Source: a virus
DNA: 24,354 nucleotides
Virus record (IMG/VR): IMGVR_UViG_3300046691_000374
Span: 1 to 24,354 of that record
Strand: one strand, 5' to 3'
Of this stretch, positions 14,124 through 22,097 are shown in pieces. Position 1 is the stretch's first letter. Each line of letters opens with the position of its first letter. The notes under the pieces are model-generated. The model saw only the letters and a list, made by a program, of their open reading frames with translations, ran no database searches and had not been told where the DNA came from. A program made the position numbers and the translations under genes.

Positions 14124-14786
14124 TCACTCCATTACAGTTGTGCGAAGAAGATAACGGGCAGTGTCCCGCTCAGCATTCGCACGCCGATGCAAACATCGCC
14201 AGTTGTCGATTACAGCGATTAGTCCAGGCGCCCATGCAATTTGGTCCGAGACCGAAGCTCCTTCGTCCTCTACCTCTTCCTGCAGGCGCTGCGCGGTTGA
14301 ATCCAGAGGCGACATACAGCCCGGATCATATCGGTAGTACGACTGTAGCTGACTTGTGACTGTGGCGTAGAAACTGTGGGCGCCATTGCACACCCTGAAA
14401 TTTGCTTGCCGCGCCGCCTCGCTATTCAGCGCAAGGCTTTGACGGGCATCCCAGATGATGGTGGCTGCCGTGTTTGCCGAAGCTTGTGCGCAGGCTAGGA
14501 CCAAATAACGGGGAGGAACTGGCCAGTGCGCACCATCGGTGTGCCACGGAAACGACCCTGTACCATAAAGCGCACTTAGGGATCTCGGCTTCGCCGCGTT
14601 GGCACCAGTGGGTCGAAGATGATCTACAAGATCGCCTCCCTTGCGGCTAGCCTGAGGCGATCCCAGCTGCCGTGCTATACCAGCAACCAGATGCTGAAGG
14701 GTATCCATTGTTGAACCTTGGGCGATGAGCACAGCCCAGCCGTTTGCGATCAACTTTTCTTCCACACACTCCAGCTGGTCGTGCAT
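14124..14786 (-). CDS. TauD-like 2-oxoglutarate/Fe(II) dioxygenase
   Basis: 220 residues from ATG 14786, preceded by AAGGA; in-frame starts at 14810 (ATG) and 14816 (GTG) lack a Shine-Dalgarno. The facial triad is visible: PWHTDG with His82 and Asp84, and the distal His200 in DNWRCLHRR, followed by the arginine-containing end ARYLLRTTV that binds 2-oxoglutarate in TauD/TfdA enzymes. These enzymes hydroxylate small molecules or modify macromolecules; the substrate here is unknown. The stop overlaps the start of the next HEPN-like gene, and the HEPN-like gene upstream ends 96 bp before, so the three genes form one operon. A dioxygenase placed between two putative RNases is unusual. It might make a modified nucleotide or protein, but that is speculation. 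Confidence 0.85.
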   Translation of the reverse strand: MHDQLECVEEKLIANGWAVLIAQGSTMDTLQHLVAGIARQLGSPQASRKGGDLVDHLRPTGANAAKPRSLSALYGTGSFPWHTDGAHWPVPPRYLVLACAQASANTAATIIWDARQSLALNSEAARQANFRVCNGAHSFYATVTSQLQSYYRYDPGCMSPLDSTAQRLQEEVEDEGASVSDQIAWAPGLIAVIDNWRCLHRRANAERDTARYLLRTTVME

Positions 14787-14882
14787 TTGTTGATTTCCTT
14801 GGGGCTCCATTGACACTGATTAATTGCGATAGCTGGTCCATGCCAATGCAAACATCTAGTCGAGTGTAGAAGCTGTGATCGG

Positions 14883-15641
14883 CTACGCTGGATTCATTTT
14901 CAGTGGATTTCGCTTAGATAGCTCTTGGCACGCAAAGTAGAAAAGCGCAAGGCTGCTCGACTCTTCAGTAGAGTTAGGAGACATCCAGGATACATGGGCC
15001 TTGAACGCTGAGATCAGGCACAAAAAATCGATTGCAGCGATGGACTTGTAGAAATTAATCGGCTTCCCATAGTCTTCGTCGGCGTATGCGCCGTGAAGAA
15101 TTCCGTGCCGGTTTGTCATATCTGGATGTGGATATTTTTCTGATCCAATGTACATATTCCCTTCAGTAAAATCCGAAAAGGAATCCATCATCGAGACTAG
15201 TTCACCTACGGCCCCTTTACTGTTCTGAATGGCATCCTGCTTGCAGTCATCAGCAAGAGCCTTAAACCCGGGCCGAATGTGCCCGAAGGTCACCCCTCGA
15301 TCAGCCGCAATCCTTTTGGCTGCACCCTCGAGCACCGGCATCAGCCCAGCTACAGCAACATGATCAAGCCCCATGAAGTGCGCTTGAACGGCCTCGGAGA
15401 TGATTACCTTGTAGTCCTGAACGAATGGAGTGATTGGGTATCGTTCGGTGACCATGGCCGCTAAATTTACTGGGGAGTACGCTCGCGCTAGTACAACTTC
15501 CAGATCATCTTGAGTGAATAATTCGCCTTTTTCATGAATGTCGGCGCACACAGAACTCAAAAAACCCATGGTGATATAAGGCGGTATGAACCACCCAACA
15601 CCACCCAGCGTCGATCGGTAATGCTCTAAAGTCCCTTGCAT
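14883..15641 (-). CDS. HEPN-like protein (R-x4-H), first gene of the operon
   Basis: 252 residues. The C-terminal half has the layout common to HEPN proteins of defence loci: LMPVLEGAAKRIAADRG at about 100-116, then NRHGILHGAY with Arg178 and His183 (R-x4-H), followed by a hydrophobic helix (NFYKSIAAIDFLCLISAF). The N-terminal half is helical with no recognised domain. ATG 15641 is preferred because GAGG lies 6 bases upstream; the frame is open to a GTG at 15686. No membrane segment is evident. It is divergent from the HNH gene, with 195 bp between the starts. RNase activity is inferred from the motif; the role as toxin or sensor is unknown. Confidence 0.78.
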   Translation of the reverse strand: MQGTLEHYRSTLGGVGWFIPPYITMGFLSSVCADIHEKGELFTQDDLEVVLARAYSPVNLAAMVTERYPITPFVQDYKVIISEAVQAHFMGLDHVAVAGLMPVLEGAAKRIAADRGVTFGHIRPGFKALADDCKQDAIQNSKGAVGELVSMMDSFSDFTEGNMYIGSEKYPHPDMTNRHGILHGAYADEDYGKPINFYKSIAAIDFLCLISAFKAHVSWMSPNSTEESSSLALFYFACQELSKRNPLKMNPA

Positions 15642-15836
15642 ATCCATCCTCACATTATTGATCAAGAGAAGCGTTTTGCGATTCACTCGTCGGATTCGCT
15701 TGCTGCCGGTTAGGACTGGCGAAGTAAGGCCAGAAGCTCGCGTCCGAAGACGTCAGCATAGAAAGATCAGAAATCCCGCCGCTGGGTCCTCGTATATCTG
15801 ATAAAAGTTTGCGACCGAACACTATCAGGAAACCTC

Positions 15837-16562
15837 ATGGCGTTTTTAGTAAAAACCGCAACCCTCATAGCCTATCGCTCGGGGTACATCTGCAATAACC
15901 CTACGTGCAATGTCCTAACGATTGGACCTGCAATCTCTGATCCGCTACTCCGAACTAAGAAAGGAGAGGCCGCTCACATCGTGGGAGAAAAACTTGGTGC
16001 AGCGCGCTACGAGGCTATTGGCAAAGCGCAGATTGAAAGCGCAGAAAATGGACTCTGGCTTTGCGTTGCGTGCCACACGTTGATCGATAAGAATAATGGT
16101 GTGGACTATGAGAAGGAAATGCTTCTCGAATGGAAGCGTGACCACGAAGAGCAGATGTCGGTGCTACTCAGAACACACCGCAGCCCGCTCCCATTGGTGC
16201 GGCGGTTCAGTGCGAATATGAAGGTGGCGCAAGACATGGTCGATACGCTCTCCCACCGTGGCGTCATGTTTCAGTCGCACTTTATGGAGGACCCGACGGC
16301 GGTCATCGAATCCATTAGTCAAATCAGACTCAGGCTGCAGCGATGCTTGCGGCAGATAGATCTAGATAAAAAACTCCGGGAAATATGTAGTGATTTGATC
16401 AGTTCATGCCGTGTGGTCATGAACGAAAACACGCAAGATGCCACAGGCCTTAACTCCTATGTAGATGTACTGAGGATACGTTCTGGCAGGTCTCTGTATA
16501 GATTGCAAAATGAGTACGGTTGCGATGTCAGGGGCCCCATCACTTCAATCGTACGTCCATAA
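15837..16562 (+). CDS. HNH endonuclease with unknown helical C-terminal domain
   Basis: 241 residues; AGGAAA precedes ATG 15837. The N-terminal 105 residues form a zinc-containing HNH nuclease: Cys19 and Cys24 in GYICNNPTC, His47 in EAAHIVGEKLGAARYE, Asn71 in SAENGLWLC, Cys76 and Cys79 with His80 in CVACHTLID, and YEKEMLLEWKRDHEE at 91-105. This layout resembles the HNH domains fused to sensor domains in CBASS effectors (Cap5 type). The C-terminal 130 residues are helical and contain no SAVED domain that I can recognise. The enzyme probably cuts DNA when activated; what activates it is unknown. It is followed by the DUF2441-like gene 74 bp downstream, and the two may be one operon. Confidence 0.87.
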   Translation: MAFLVKTATLIAYRSGYICNNPTCNVLTIGPAISDPLLRTKKGEAAHIVGEKLGAARYEAIGKAQIESAENGLWLCVACHTLIDKNNGVDYEKEMLLEWKRDHEEQMSVLLRTHRSPLPLVRRFSANMKVAQDMVDTLSHRGVMFQSHFMEDPTAVIESISQIRLRLQRCLRQIDLDKKLREICSDLISSCRVVMNENTQDATGLNSYVDVLRIRSGRSLYRLQNEYGCDVRGPITSIVRP

Positions 16563-16636
16563 AAGCAAGCCTGGCTCGCGGGTTGTGGGCCAGTGGTTCA
16601 CAGCTCCCAACAACACTCCAACAAAAGAGAGATAGC

Positions 16637-17344
16637 ATGACCATTTTCATCAAAACTATGCCCCGTGAACGTTACCGCGCTGGTCTGGTTCACAATACGA
16701 ACACCTACAATTATTCAAAATCTGCAGGTATCGAAAACCGGGCTGATAGCACTCTTTTCGATTTGCTCATCGACATTTCAAAAACGACAGATACTGGATT
16801 TGGACTTCTGGTCGCCTTTGCAATAAACGCCTTTAATGAACGCTTATCCTCGCAGATAACTGATGCCATCGAAAAAGGTGAGTCCGTAGATTTGCTCCTC
16901 ACCGAGGAGTTCAAAGCATCAGGCCGTCTGGTCGACGCCAGCCAGCTACATACCGTTATAAATCTCGCCTTACGTGCAGATCTCGGCGGTCCGACAAACA
17001 CTATCGCTTGCCGTTTTTGGGAGCACCTTTATGAGAAAGTTCGCGCTGAAGAATTTTCTGATCGGCCAAAACGGCTGAAGTCATTTTTTGTATTCAAAGA
17101 CGAAGAGACTGCTGCCTGGTACAAGGAAGCCCACAAGCAGGGAGAGGTGACTTGCCAAGTTAAGGTCACTGAGTGTCGCGTCGCCTTCGAGGCAGACATG
17201 ACGATTTTGGATGATGTAAACGAAACCAAGAACTACGCGCAGGCAAGACCTGAGATCTGCCGCTACTGGCGGCAAGAAAGGAACGAAACACCACGAATTG
17301 AGGTGCTTATCCAAGGAAAATTCAAGGTACTTGGAAGCCTTTGA
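16637..17344 (+). CDS. DUF2441-like protein of unknown function
   Basis: 235 residues from ATG 16637 (GAGAGA upstream); the frame is open further left, but that part overlaps the HNH gene and is not protein-like. The C-terminal half resembles DUF2441 proteins as I remember them: RFWEHLYEKVRAEEF, DRPKRLKSFFVFKDEETAAW at about 148-167, a VKVTECRVAFEADMTILDD strand-rich segment, and YWRQERNETPRIEVLIQGKF near the end. Proteins of this kind have been proposed to have an ADP-ribosyltransferase-like fold; I cannot confirm that here. No signal peptide or membrane segment. It follows the HNH gene and may be its partner. Confident as a gene, tentative as to family. Confidence 0.75.
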   Translation: MTIFIKTMPRERYRAGLVHNTNTYNYSKSAGIENRADSTLFDLLIDISKTTDTGFGLLVAFAINAFNERLSSQITDAIEKGESVDLLLTEEFKASGRLVDASQLHTVINLALRADLGGPTNTIACRFWEHLYEKVRAEEFSDRPKRLKSFFVFKDEETAAWYKEAHKQGEVTCQVKVTECRVAFEADMTILDDVNETKNYAQARPEICRYWRQERNETPRIEVLIQGKFKVLGSL

Positions 17345-17380
17345 CTGGTATGAAGTACGTCATAGGGTACCTCGTAACTA

Positions 17381-17436
17381 TTCCTGATTCCTGATTCCTG
17401 ATTCCTGATTCCTGATTCCTGATTCCTGATTCTTGA
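17381..17436. repeat. Tandem heptamer repeat (TTCCTGA)n
   Basis: Seven perfect copies of TTCCTGA and one with a single change (TTCTTGA), followed by a (GGTGCT)-like run to 17455. It lies in the gap between two convergent genes, at the right edge of island B. Repeats of 7 bp can expand and shrink by slippage; there is no coding frame here, so a phase-variation role is unlikely. Confidence 0.95.
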
Positions 17437-17455
17437 TCCTGGTGCTGGTGCTGGT

Positions 17456-17527
17456 GAAGCCTGCGATCTTTCGATTTTTAGCGATTTCAGTTCCGCTAAG
17501 CATCAAGATCAAATAATCGCAGGCTTC
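17456..17527. repeat. Long palindrome GAAGCCTGCGAT ... ATCGCAGGCTTC
   Basis: A perfect 12-bp inverted repeat (17456-17467 and 17516-17527) with a spacer that can pair further (CTTT, GATC). This type of palindrome is common between genes in fluorescent pseudomonads as far as I recall. It may act as terminator for the two convergent genes. Confidence 0.7.
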
Positions 17528-17567
17528 GGCCATGATCGACTTTACGATTCATGTCGGCCGACCAACT

Positions 17568-17592
17568 GCCCTCGCGAGCAGGCTCGCTCCCA
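17568..17592. repeat. Pseudomonas REP element
   Basis: GCCCTCGCGAGCAGGCTCGC then TCCCA, in reverse TGGGAGCGAGCCTGCTCGCG: the usual short REP palindrome of fluorescent pseudomonads (stem CGCGAGC/GCTCGCT). It lies 26 bp after the stop of the tube gene. REPs are chromosomal, not phage, sequences, so its presence here suggests island B came from host DNA. Confidence 0.8.
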
Positions 17593-17617
17593 TGGATTAT
17601 GTATTTCGCCGAAGTCC

Positions 17618-18142
17618 TTACGCCTGCCCGATGTTCTTTCGATACTTAGCCAACTGATCCTCACCACCCACGCGAAAAATATTCGCCAAATAATCCAACA
17701 ACACCACCTCATCCCCATTGATCATCTGCCGCACATACGTGGCCGAAAACGGTGTCTCGTACTTGGTCGGGTCGCGTGGTTTGTGCGTACCCAACTGGTA
17801 CTCCTTCCCGGTAATGGTCATGGTCGTCACCAGCGGAATCTCGTTCACCAGCCCTCCATTGTTGAACACCTGAACGTTAGACCGACACTGCAGTTGCACG
17901 CTCTTGAACGGCGTCACCAGCTTTCTGGCCGCCTCAAAGTACAGGCTGTTCCAAGTGATTTTCCCCTCCAACTTGTCGATCCCATCCGGTAGCTCAATCA
18001 GCCCGACCATACCTAACCCCTGAAAGTCGCTCATCACGGTCTTGATGGTGCCCAGGTCTATCTCTTCACACTTGCCAAAGAAGCTACTGCCATCCAGATA
18101 AACGTTGGCGTTGGAAATGCGATGCGCGCTAAAGCCTGCCAT
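17618..18142 (-). CDS. FII: Major tail tube protein (P2 FII-like)
   Basis: 174 residues of the Phage_tube family. It starts MAGFSAHRISNANVYLDGSS, and FFGKCEEIDLGTIKTVMSDF (about 20-39) and GLIELPDGIDKLEGKITWNS (about 47-66) are family features. It builds the inner tube of the contractile tail. The ATG directly follows the TAA of the sheath gene, so the two are coupled. It is the last gene of the right-hand late block: the next 7 kb are island B. Confidence 0.95.
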   Translation of the reverse strand: MAGFSAHRISNANVYLDGSSFFGKCEEIDLGTIKTVMSDFQGLGMVGLIELPDGIDKLEGKITWNSLYFEAARKLVTPFKSVQLQCRSNVQVFNNGGLVNEIPLVTTMTITGKEYQLGTHKPRDPTKYETPFSATYVRQMINGDEVVLLDYLANIFRVGGEDQLAKYRKNIGQA

Positions 18143-19567
18143 TTATGCGGCCCCCAGGTTGACCAGGTAATCCCCGGTGATTTCGGTTTCAAAGGTGCCG
18201 CGTTCAAACGGCAGCGGCACGGTGAGTTTGTAGTTGAACAGTGCGTGGCCCTGTTCCAGTTCGGTTTGTGGGTTGCGGGCCGGGTCGTACCAGCATTCAC
18301 CGCCGAGTAAGGCGCCGTCGCCGATGAGTTTGCGCAGGAACAGGTTGACGCTTTCGGTGATGCTGGTGATGAGCGAGGTGGTAATGGGCTGGTCGACAAA
18401 TTGCAGTGCGCTGTAGCGGATGGATTCGTCGACGACGTCTTTGGTGCGGCGCACGTTTTCGAAGTTGCGCATGTGGGTGACGCTGGGCCAGGCCGCGGTG
18501 CGGTTGCCCCATAAGCGCAGGCCGGTGCCGTAGGCATTGAAGACGGTGGTGATGCCGTTTTCGTTGAGCAGGTTGACCTCGCTGGTGGCGTCGTCGATGC
18601 GTGCGGTGAGTGGTCGTTCCAGGCCGATGACACCCAGCAGGGGTTGGTTGGAGCTGCTCCACCAGTAGCCGTGGTCGTTGTCGATTTTGGCGCGCAGGCC
18701 GGCGGCGCGGATCGACAAGGGTTGCAGGCGCTCGCCGTTGGTGGCGGCGTCGTACACCTTCACATGTGGATAGCACAGGCGGACCCGGTCGCTGCTGGTG
18801 TTGAAGTTGATGGCACCGGACGGCCCACGCCCAGCCAGCACTTGTTGCACGGTGGCGCCGATGGGGGCATCGACGTAGGCCACGCCCCCGACCTGGCCGG
18901 CCGAGATGGCCAGGTCGGCCGTGACTGCCTTCAAGGTACTGAAACCTGGTGCGATGAAGATTTTTGGGAAAAAACCCAGCTGGTTGTAGCTGTCTTGAAA
19001 GGCCTTCAAACCGGTGCGCCGCCCCGCGAGGGTGATGCCGCCGATGATGTCGGCCGGGGTGACTTGGCTGGGGTCGGCGTGGGTGTAGTCGGCCTTAGTC
19101 TGGCCGTTGGCGGCGATGCTGCCGGTGGCCAGGCGCTTGATTTGGCCGGTGAGCATGTTGACGGTGTAGTCGGTGCCTAGCCCATGGGTAACCGACCCGT
19201 CGGCGGACTTTAGTTGCAGAGTTTGCAGCGCGCCGTGTGCCAGCTGTAGCAGGTCGTTGTCGGCGAACTGTTGGGGTTGGTCGGTGACCTTGGCGTTGTG
19301 GATCGCCGGGTCAAGCACGTTGACCACCAGTACGGTACCGGCGCCGAAGTCGTAGATGCCTTGCAGCGCTTCGGGGATGCTGAAGCCGCTTTGGTGCGCG
19401 CCGAACTGGGCGGCGTGGGTGTCGTTCAGGCACAGGGTGAGCTCATTGACGGGCCCGACCGGCGCGGTGCCGACCAAGGCGATGACCGCCGATTTGACTA
19501 CGCGAACAGGCCGCGGGCCGCGCTCGACTTCGGTGGTTTCTATGCCGTGTAGATAGTTGGCTGGCAT
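18143..19567 (-). CDS. Tail sheath protein
   Basis: 474 residues of the contractile sheath family (Phage_sheath_1). It starts MPANYLHGIETTEVERGPRP, a usual beginning. The C-terminal third has FENVRRTKDVVDESIRYSAL (about 370-390) and ends in GTFETEITGDYLVNLGAA. The protein polymerises around the tube and contracts during infection. The gene follows the small 77-residue gene by 6 bp and precedes FII without a gap. Confidence 0.96.
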   Translation of the reverse strand: MPANYLHGIETTEVERGPRPVRVVKSAVIALVGTAPVGPVNELTLCLNDTHAAQFGAHQSGFSIPEALQGIYDFGAGTVLVVNVLDPAIHNAKVTDQPQQFADNDLLQLAHGALQTLQLKSADGSVTHGLGTDYTVNMLTGQIKRLATGSIAANGQTKADYTHADPSQVTPADIIGGITLAGRRTGLKAFQDSYNQLGFFPKIFIAPGFSTLKAVTADLAISAGQVGGVAYVDAPIGATVQQVLAGRGPSGAINFNTSSDRVRLCYPHVKVYDAATNGERLQPLSIRAAGLRAKIDNDHGYWWSSSNQPLLGVIGLERPLTARIDDATSEVNLLNENGITTVFNAYGTGLRLWGNRTAAWPSVTHMRNFENVRRTKDVVDESIRYSALQFVDQPITTSLITSITESVNLFLRKLIGDGALLGGECWYDPARNPQTELEQGHALFNYKLTVPLPFERGTFETEITGDYLVNLGAA

Positions 19568-19573
19568 GGGCGT

Positions 19574-19807
19574 TTATTCCTTCTCTGGTTTTAGAGACGC
19601 GACAGCGGTTTTGTTGGCCGGCTTTGTGTGGGCCGGTAGCGGTGTCAGGTGTTTGAGCGCTAGCAGCACGACGGTGTATTCGTGATCGGCCGGCAGCGCG
19701 ACGGGCTTGTTTGGCAGTAGCTGGACGTCGAGTGGCTCGGCGGTATCGCCCACGTTCAAGGAGGCGGCACTTTGGGGGCCGGTGTAGCGATAACGGGTCA
19801 GGTTCAT
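19574..19807 (-). CDS. Small protein at the DUF2635 position
   Basis: 77 residues, ATGA overlap with the stop of the gp37-like gene. Mu-like phages carry a small gene of the DUF2635 type just before the sheath, and this gene has that position and size, but its sequence (MNLTRYRYTGPQSAASLNVG and DHEYTVVLLALKHLTPLP) is too different for a firm assignment. No membrane segment. Structural or assembly role inferred from position only. Confidence 0.75.
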   Translation of the reverse strand: MNLTRYRYTGPQSAASLNVGDTAEPLDVQLLPNKPVALPADHEYTVVLLALKHLTPLPAHTKPANKTAVASLKPEKE

Positions 19808-20292
19808 GGGTGTTCCTCGAATGCAGCGTGTTTAAGCAGCGGCCCGTGGTCCGGGGCCATAAATTGCAGTTGCGTGGTGCGGGTGGCGAAGTCCTGGGCG
19901 TACTGCCACACGCCGTTTTGGTGGCCGATGAACTGCTCGGACAGAGGGCGGCACGGCTGGTCGGCGTTTGGCGGATACCACCCCGTGAGGCAGGCGCGGA
20001 TGCGGTCGAGGTAGCTGATTACGCCAGCGGTGCCGTTGAGCTGACGAAAGATCAGCGTGAGGCGCAGCACCACGTTGCGGGCTTGAAAGGTCGCATCGGT
20101 GCTCTCCGAGACGCCAAAGGTGGACTTGCCGTAGGCCAGCAAGACGGCACCGCGTGGGTGGTTGAGGCGGTACTGCAGCGGGTTCTCGGGGAACAGCTCG
20201 ACCATCAGTTCGTGGCCGACGTCGTGCTGCAGTTTTGCGAGCACCGCGTCCATCAGTTGCTCGGTTTGGGTTTTAGGGATCACCTGGGTCAT
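19804..20292 (-). CDS. Mu gp37-like head-tail protein
   Basis: 162 residues from ATG 20292, which overlaps the TGA of the upstream gene (TGATG); five more codons are open upstream. Gp37 family (Mu-like) features are TEQLMDAVLAKL near the start, LNHPRGAVLLAYGKSTFG in the middle and RNVVLRLTLIFRQLNGTAG. It lies between the gp36-like and sheath genes as in Mu. Probably acts at the head-tail joint. Confidence 0.85.
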   Translation of the reverse strand: MTQVIPKTQTEQLMDAVLAKLQHDVGHELMVELFPENPLQYRLNHPRGAVLLAYGKSTFGVSESTDATFQARNVVLRLTLIFRQLNGTAGVISYLDRIRACLTGWYPPNADQPCRPLSEQFIGHQNGVWQYAQDFATRTTQLQFMAPDHGPLLKHAAFEEHP

Positions 20293-20723
20293 CAGTAGCG
20301 TTCCCACTCTTGGGCGCTGAATTGTTGAGGGCGTGAGCGCACGCGGATCTCGCCCGGTTCCGGCGCAGCGTGGCCGGTGGGCAGGCCTAAAGTGACAACG
20401 CCGTCGCGGATGTTTTCCAGCAGTTCGAGGGTGTCTTTGCGGCTGTCTTTTACGGCGTCGGGCAATGCGCCTTCGGGGCGGCGCTGGTACAGCCAGTGCC
20501 GCGCCAGGTAGACCACGGCATCACGCAACATGGTGGGCACCGGGTCGAGTGGCAGGTGGTAGCGCCCGCGCAGGTAGCCGTCGATCAGTTCTTGGGCGTG
20601 GCGCACGCCGTCGTCGATGACGCTTTCGTTGGGCTGCGTGGCGGCCGGGTCGTCGTTGGAGAGCTGAATGAGCGTCATCTGCGGGATGGCGTGGCCGAGG
20701 TCGGCGCGGGTGCAATAGCGCAT
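20292..20723 (-). CDS. Mu gp36-like protein (DUF1320)
   Basis: 143 residues. The start MRYCTRADLGHAIPQMTLIQ and the region VIDDGVRHAQELIDGYLRGR at about 38-57, then DAVVYLARHWLYQRR, are DUF1320 hallmarks. This Mu gp36-type protein probably belongs to the head-tail connector. It starts 3 bp after the capsid stop and ends in a one-base overlap with the gp37-like gene. Confidence 0.92.
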   Translation of the reverse strand: MRYCTRADLGHAIPQMTLIQLSNDDPAATQPNESVIDDGVRHAQELIDGYLRGRYHLPLDPVPTMLRDAVVYLARHWLYQRRPEGALPDAVKDSRKDTLELLENIRDGVVTLGLPTGHAAPEPGEIRVRSRPQQFSAQEWERY

Positions 20724-20726
20724 GGG

Positions 20727-21707
20727 TCAACCCGCCTTCAGCTCGACCAGGGCTTCGGGGAACAAGCACATGGCCAACGGGTTGGCCTGGGCTTCGAGGT
20801 CCCAGCCTTTGCCCATCTTGCGCGGCTCGGCCTTGCTGTAGAACGGCTGGCCCAGGGTGTTGACGGTTTCGTTGTAGTTGGCCGGGGCGTTGAACAGGCG
20901 GAACACGCCGCGGGCCATGGGAAAGACCTGGGCGATGTCGGCCGGAATGAAGCGCTGGCCGCTGACGGTGACGTCGTATTCGATGAATTCGATGCCGCCG
21001 AAGGTGAAGCCGGTGCGCAGGTCGCCGCCGAGGCGGTCTTGGGCTTCCTGGTAGTTGGCGAACGCGGCTTTGACCTTTTCGTGATCGATGAATGCGTCGA
21101 ACCAGTCCGGGCCACAGAAGGCGCGGAAGCCGGTGACCATGACACCGCCGAGTTTAGATTCGGCGTGGCGTTTGGCGTCTAGACAGGCCTTGCGCACATT
21201 GGTGTCGGGGTTGCTGAGCAGCACGGTGACCTTCTTCTGTTTGACGTCGAATTCGTCAAACAGGTCGAACATGGTCTCGCCGTCGGCGTCGAGCAATTTG
21301 CCGCGCAAGGCGCCGACACGCTGAAACTCACGGGTGGCTTCGATGCTGTTTTTGAGGTCTTGCAGGTGGTCGTTGATGACGGTGGCGATGGGCGTGGTGG
21401 CGCTCTCTTGGCCGAAGGCGGCGATGCCTTGCAACTGGCTGGGCAGCAGCGGTCGGTTGATGGGTAGGTGCAGGGTTTCGAAGGTGCGGCGTTTGCGTTT
21501 GTTGCTCTTGAGCGGGGCCGGGTCGTCGTTGCGCGAGGTGTTGGGCACGAGCACCAGACGGCCTTCGCGCTCATCGATGATGACGGTGGTGCTGGTGACG
21601 CCTTTTTCGTCGAATAGCCCCATGGCGCCGACCTTGCCGGGCATGACCGGAAGTTTGTTCACGGCAGCGGTGAGGTTGGCGACGCTGAACAGGTCTTGCA
21701 GGTTCAT
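20727..21707 (-). CDS. Major capsid protein (lambda gpE-like)
   Basis: 326 residues, AGGAG before ATG 21707. It matches the Phage_cap_E family: FETLHLPINRPLLPSQLQGI at about 75-94, RKACLDAKRHAESKLGG at about 178-194, FRAFCGPDWFDAFIDHEKVK at about 199-218, and FRLFNAPANYNETVNTLGQP towards the end. It forms the HK97-fold shell. Mu itself has a different capsid gene (T), so the phage has exchanged this part. The decoration protein gene lies 13 bp upstream. Confidence 0.95.
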   Translation of the reverse strand: MNLQDLFSVANLTAAVNKLPVMPGKVGAMGLFDEKGVTSTTVIIDEREGRLVLVPNTSRNDDPAPLKSNKRKRRTFETLHLPINRPLLPSQLQGIAAFGQESATTPIATVINDHLQDLKNSIEATREFQRVGALRGKLLDADGETMFDLFDEFDVKQKKVTVLLSNPDTNVRKACLDAKRHAESKLGGVMVTGFRAFCGPDWFDAFIDHEKVKAAFANYQEAQDRLGGDLRTGFTFGGIEFIEYDVTVSGQRFIPADIAQVFPMARGVFRLFNAPANYNETVNTLGQPFYSKAEPRKMGKGWDLEAQANPLAMCLFPEALVELKAG

Positions 21708-21720
21708 GGTGGGCTCCTGA

Positions 21721-22089
21721 TTAGAGGGTGGCGCGGACGACGATGCCCAAGGTGTTGAGTTCGTCGAGGGCGGTGGTTTTTTGGGCCTCGGTGATGCCGG
21801 CGGGCCACGAAAGTTCGGCCAGGGCCAAGACGGCGCCGCGGGCGATGACGATGCCGGGCTGGTCGCCTGCGGTGGCGTCGATGGGTTCGGCCAGTACGGC
21901 GGCGGCTTTCTTGGCGGCGCCGGTGCCTGCTGGATCGAGCTGTTGGTATTTGCCGGCGACTTTGGCCAGCACTTGCCCTAGCGGGTAGTCGGTGCCGGCC
22001 AGCAGCGTGGCCTTGGATCGGGTCCAGCCGGGGCTGACTTCGACCAGCAGCAAGTCGCCGAGGTCTTTGGGTTGGGTGAAGGTGGCCAT
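21721..22089 (-). CDS. Head decoration protein (lambda gpD-like)
   Basis: 122 residues; AGGAAA precedes the ATG. The sequence (DLGDLLLVEVSPGWTRSKAT near the start, then GQVLAKVAGKYQQLDPAGTG and AVLAEPIDATAGDQPGIVIA) fits the HDPD family, whose trimers stabilise the capsid. It lies between the protease/scaffold gene and the capsid gene, as in lambda (Nu3-D-E). Confidence 0.92.
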   Translation of the reverse strand: MATFTQPKDLGDLLLVEVSPGWTRSKATLLAGTDYPLGQVLAKVAGKYQQLDPAGTGAAKKAAAVLAEPIDATAGDQPGIVIARGAVLALAELSWPAGITEAQKTTALDELNTLGIVVRATL

Positions 22090-22097
22090 GGGGTTTC

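Noticed and set aside
17381-17436. CRISPR-like array
   Set aside because: The repeats are 7 bp, head to tail and without spacers; this is a simple tandem repeat.
18058-18633. Minus-strand frame of 191 codons over the sheath gene
   Set aside because: Shadow of the sheath frame; Ser, Pro and Ala rich with no family likeness.
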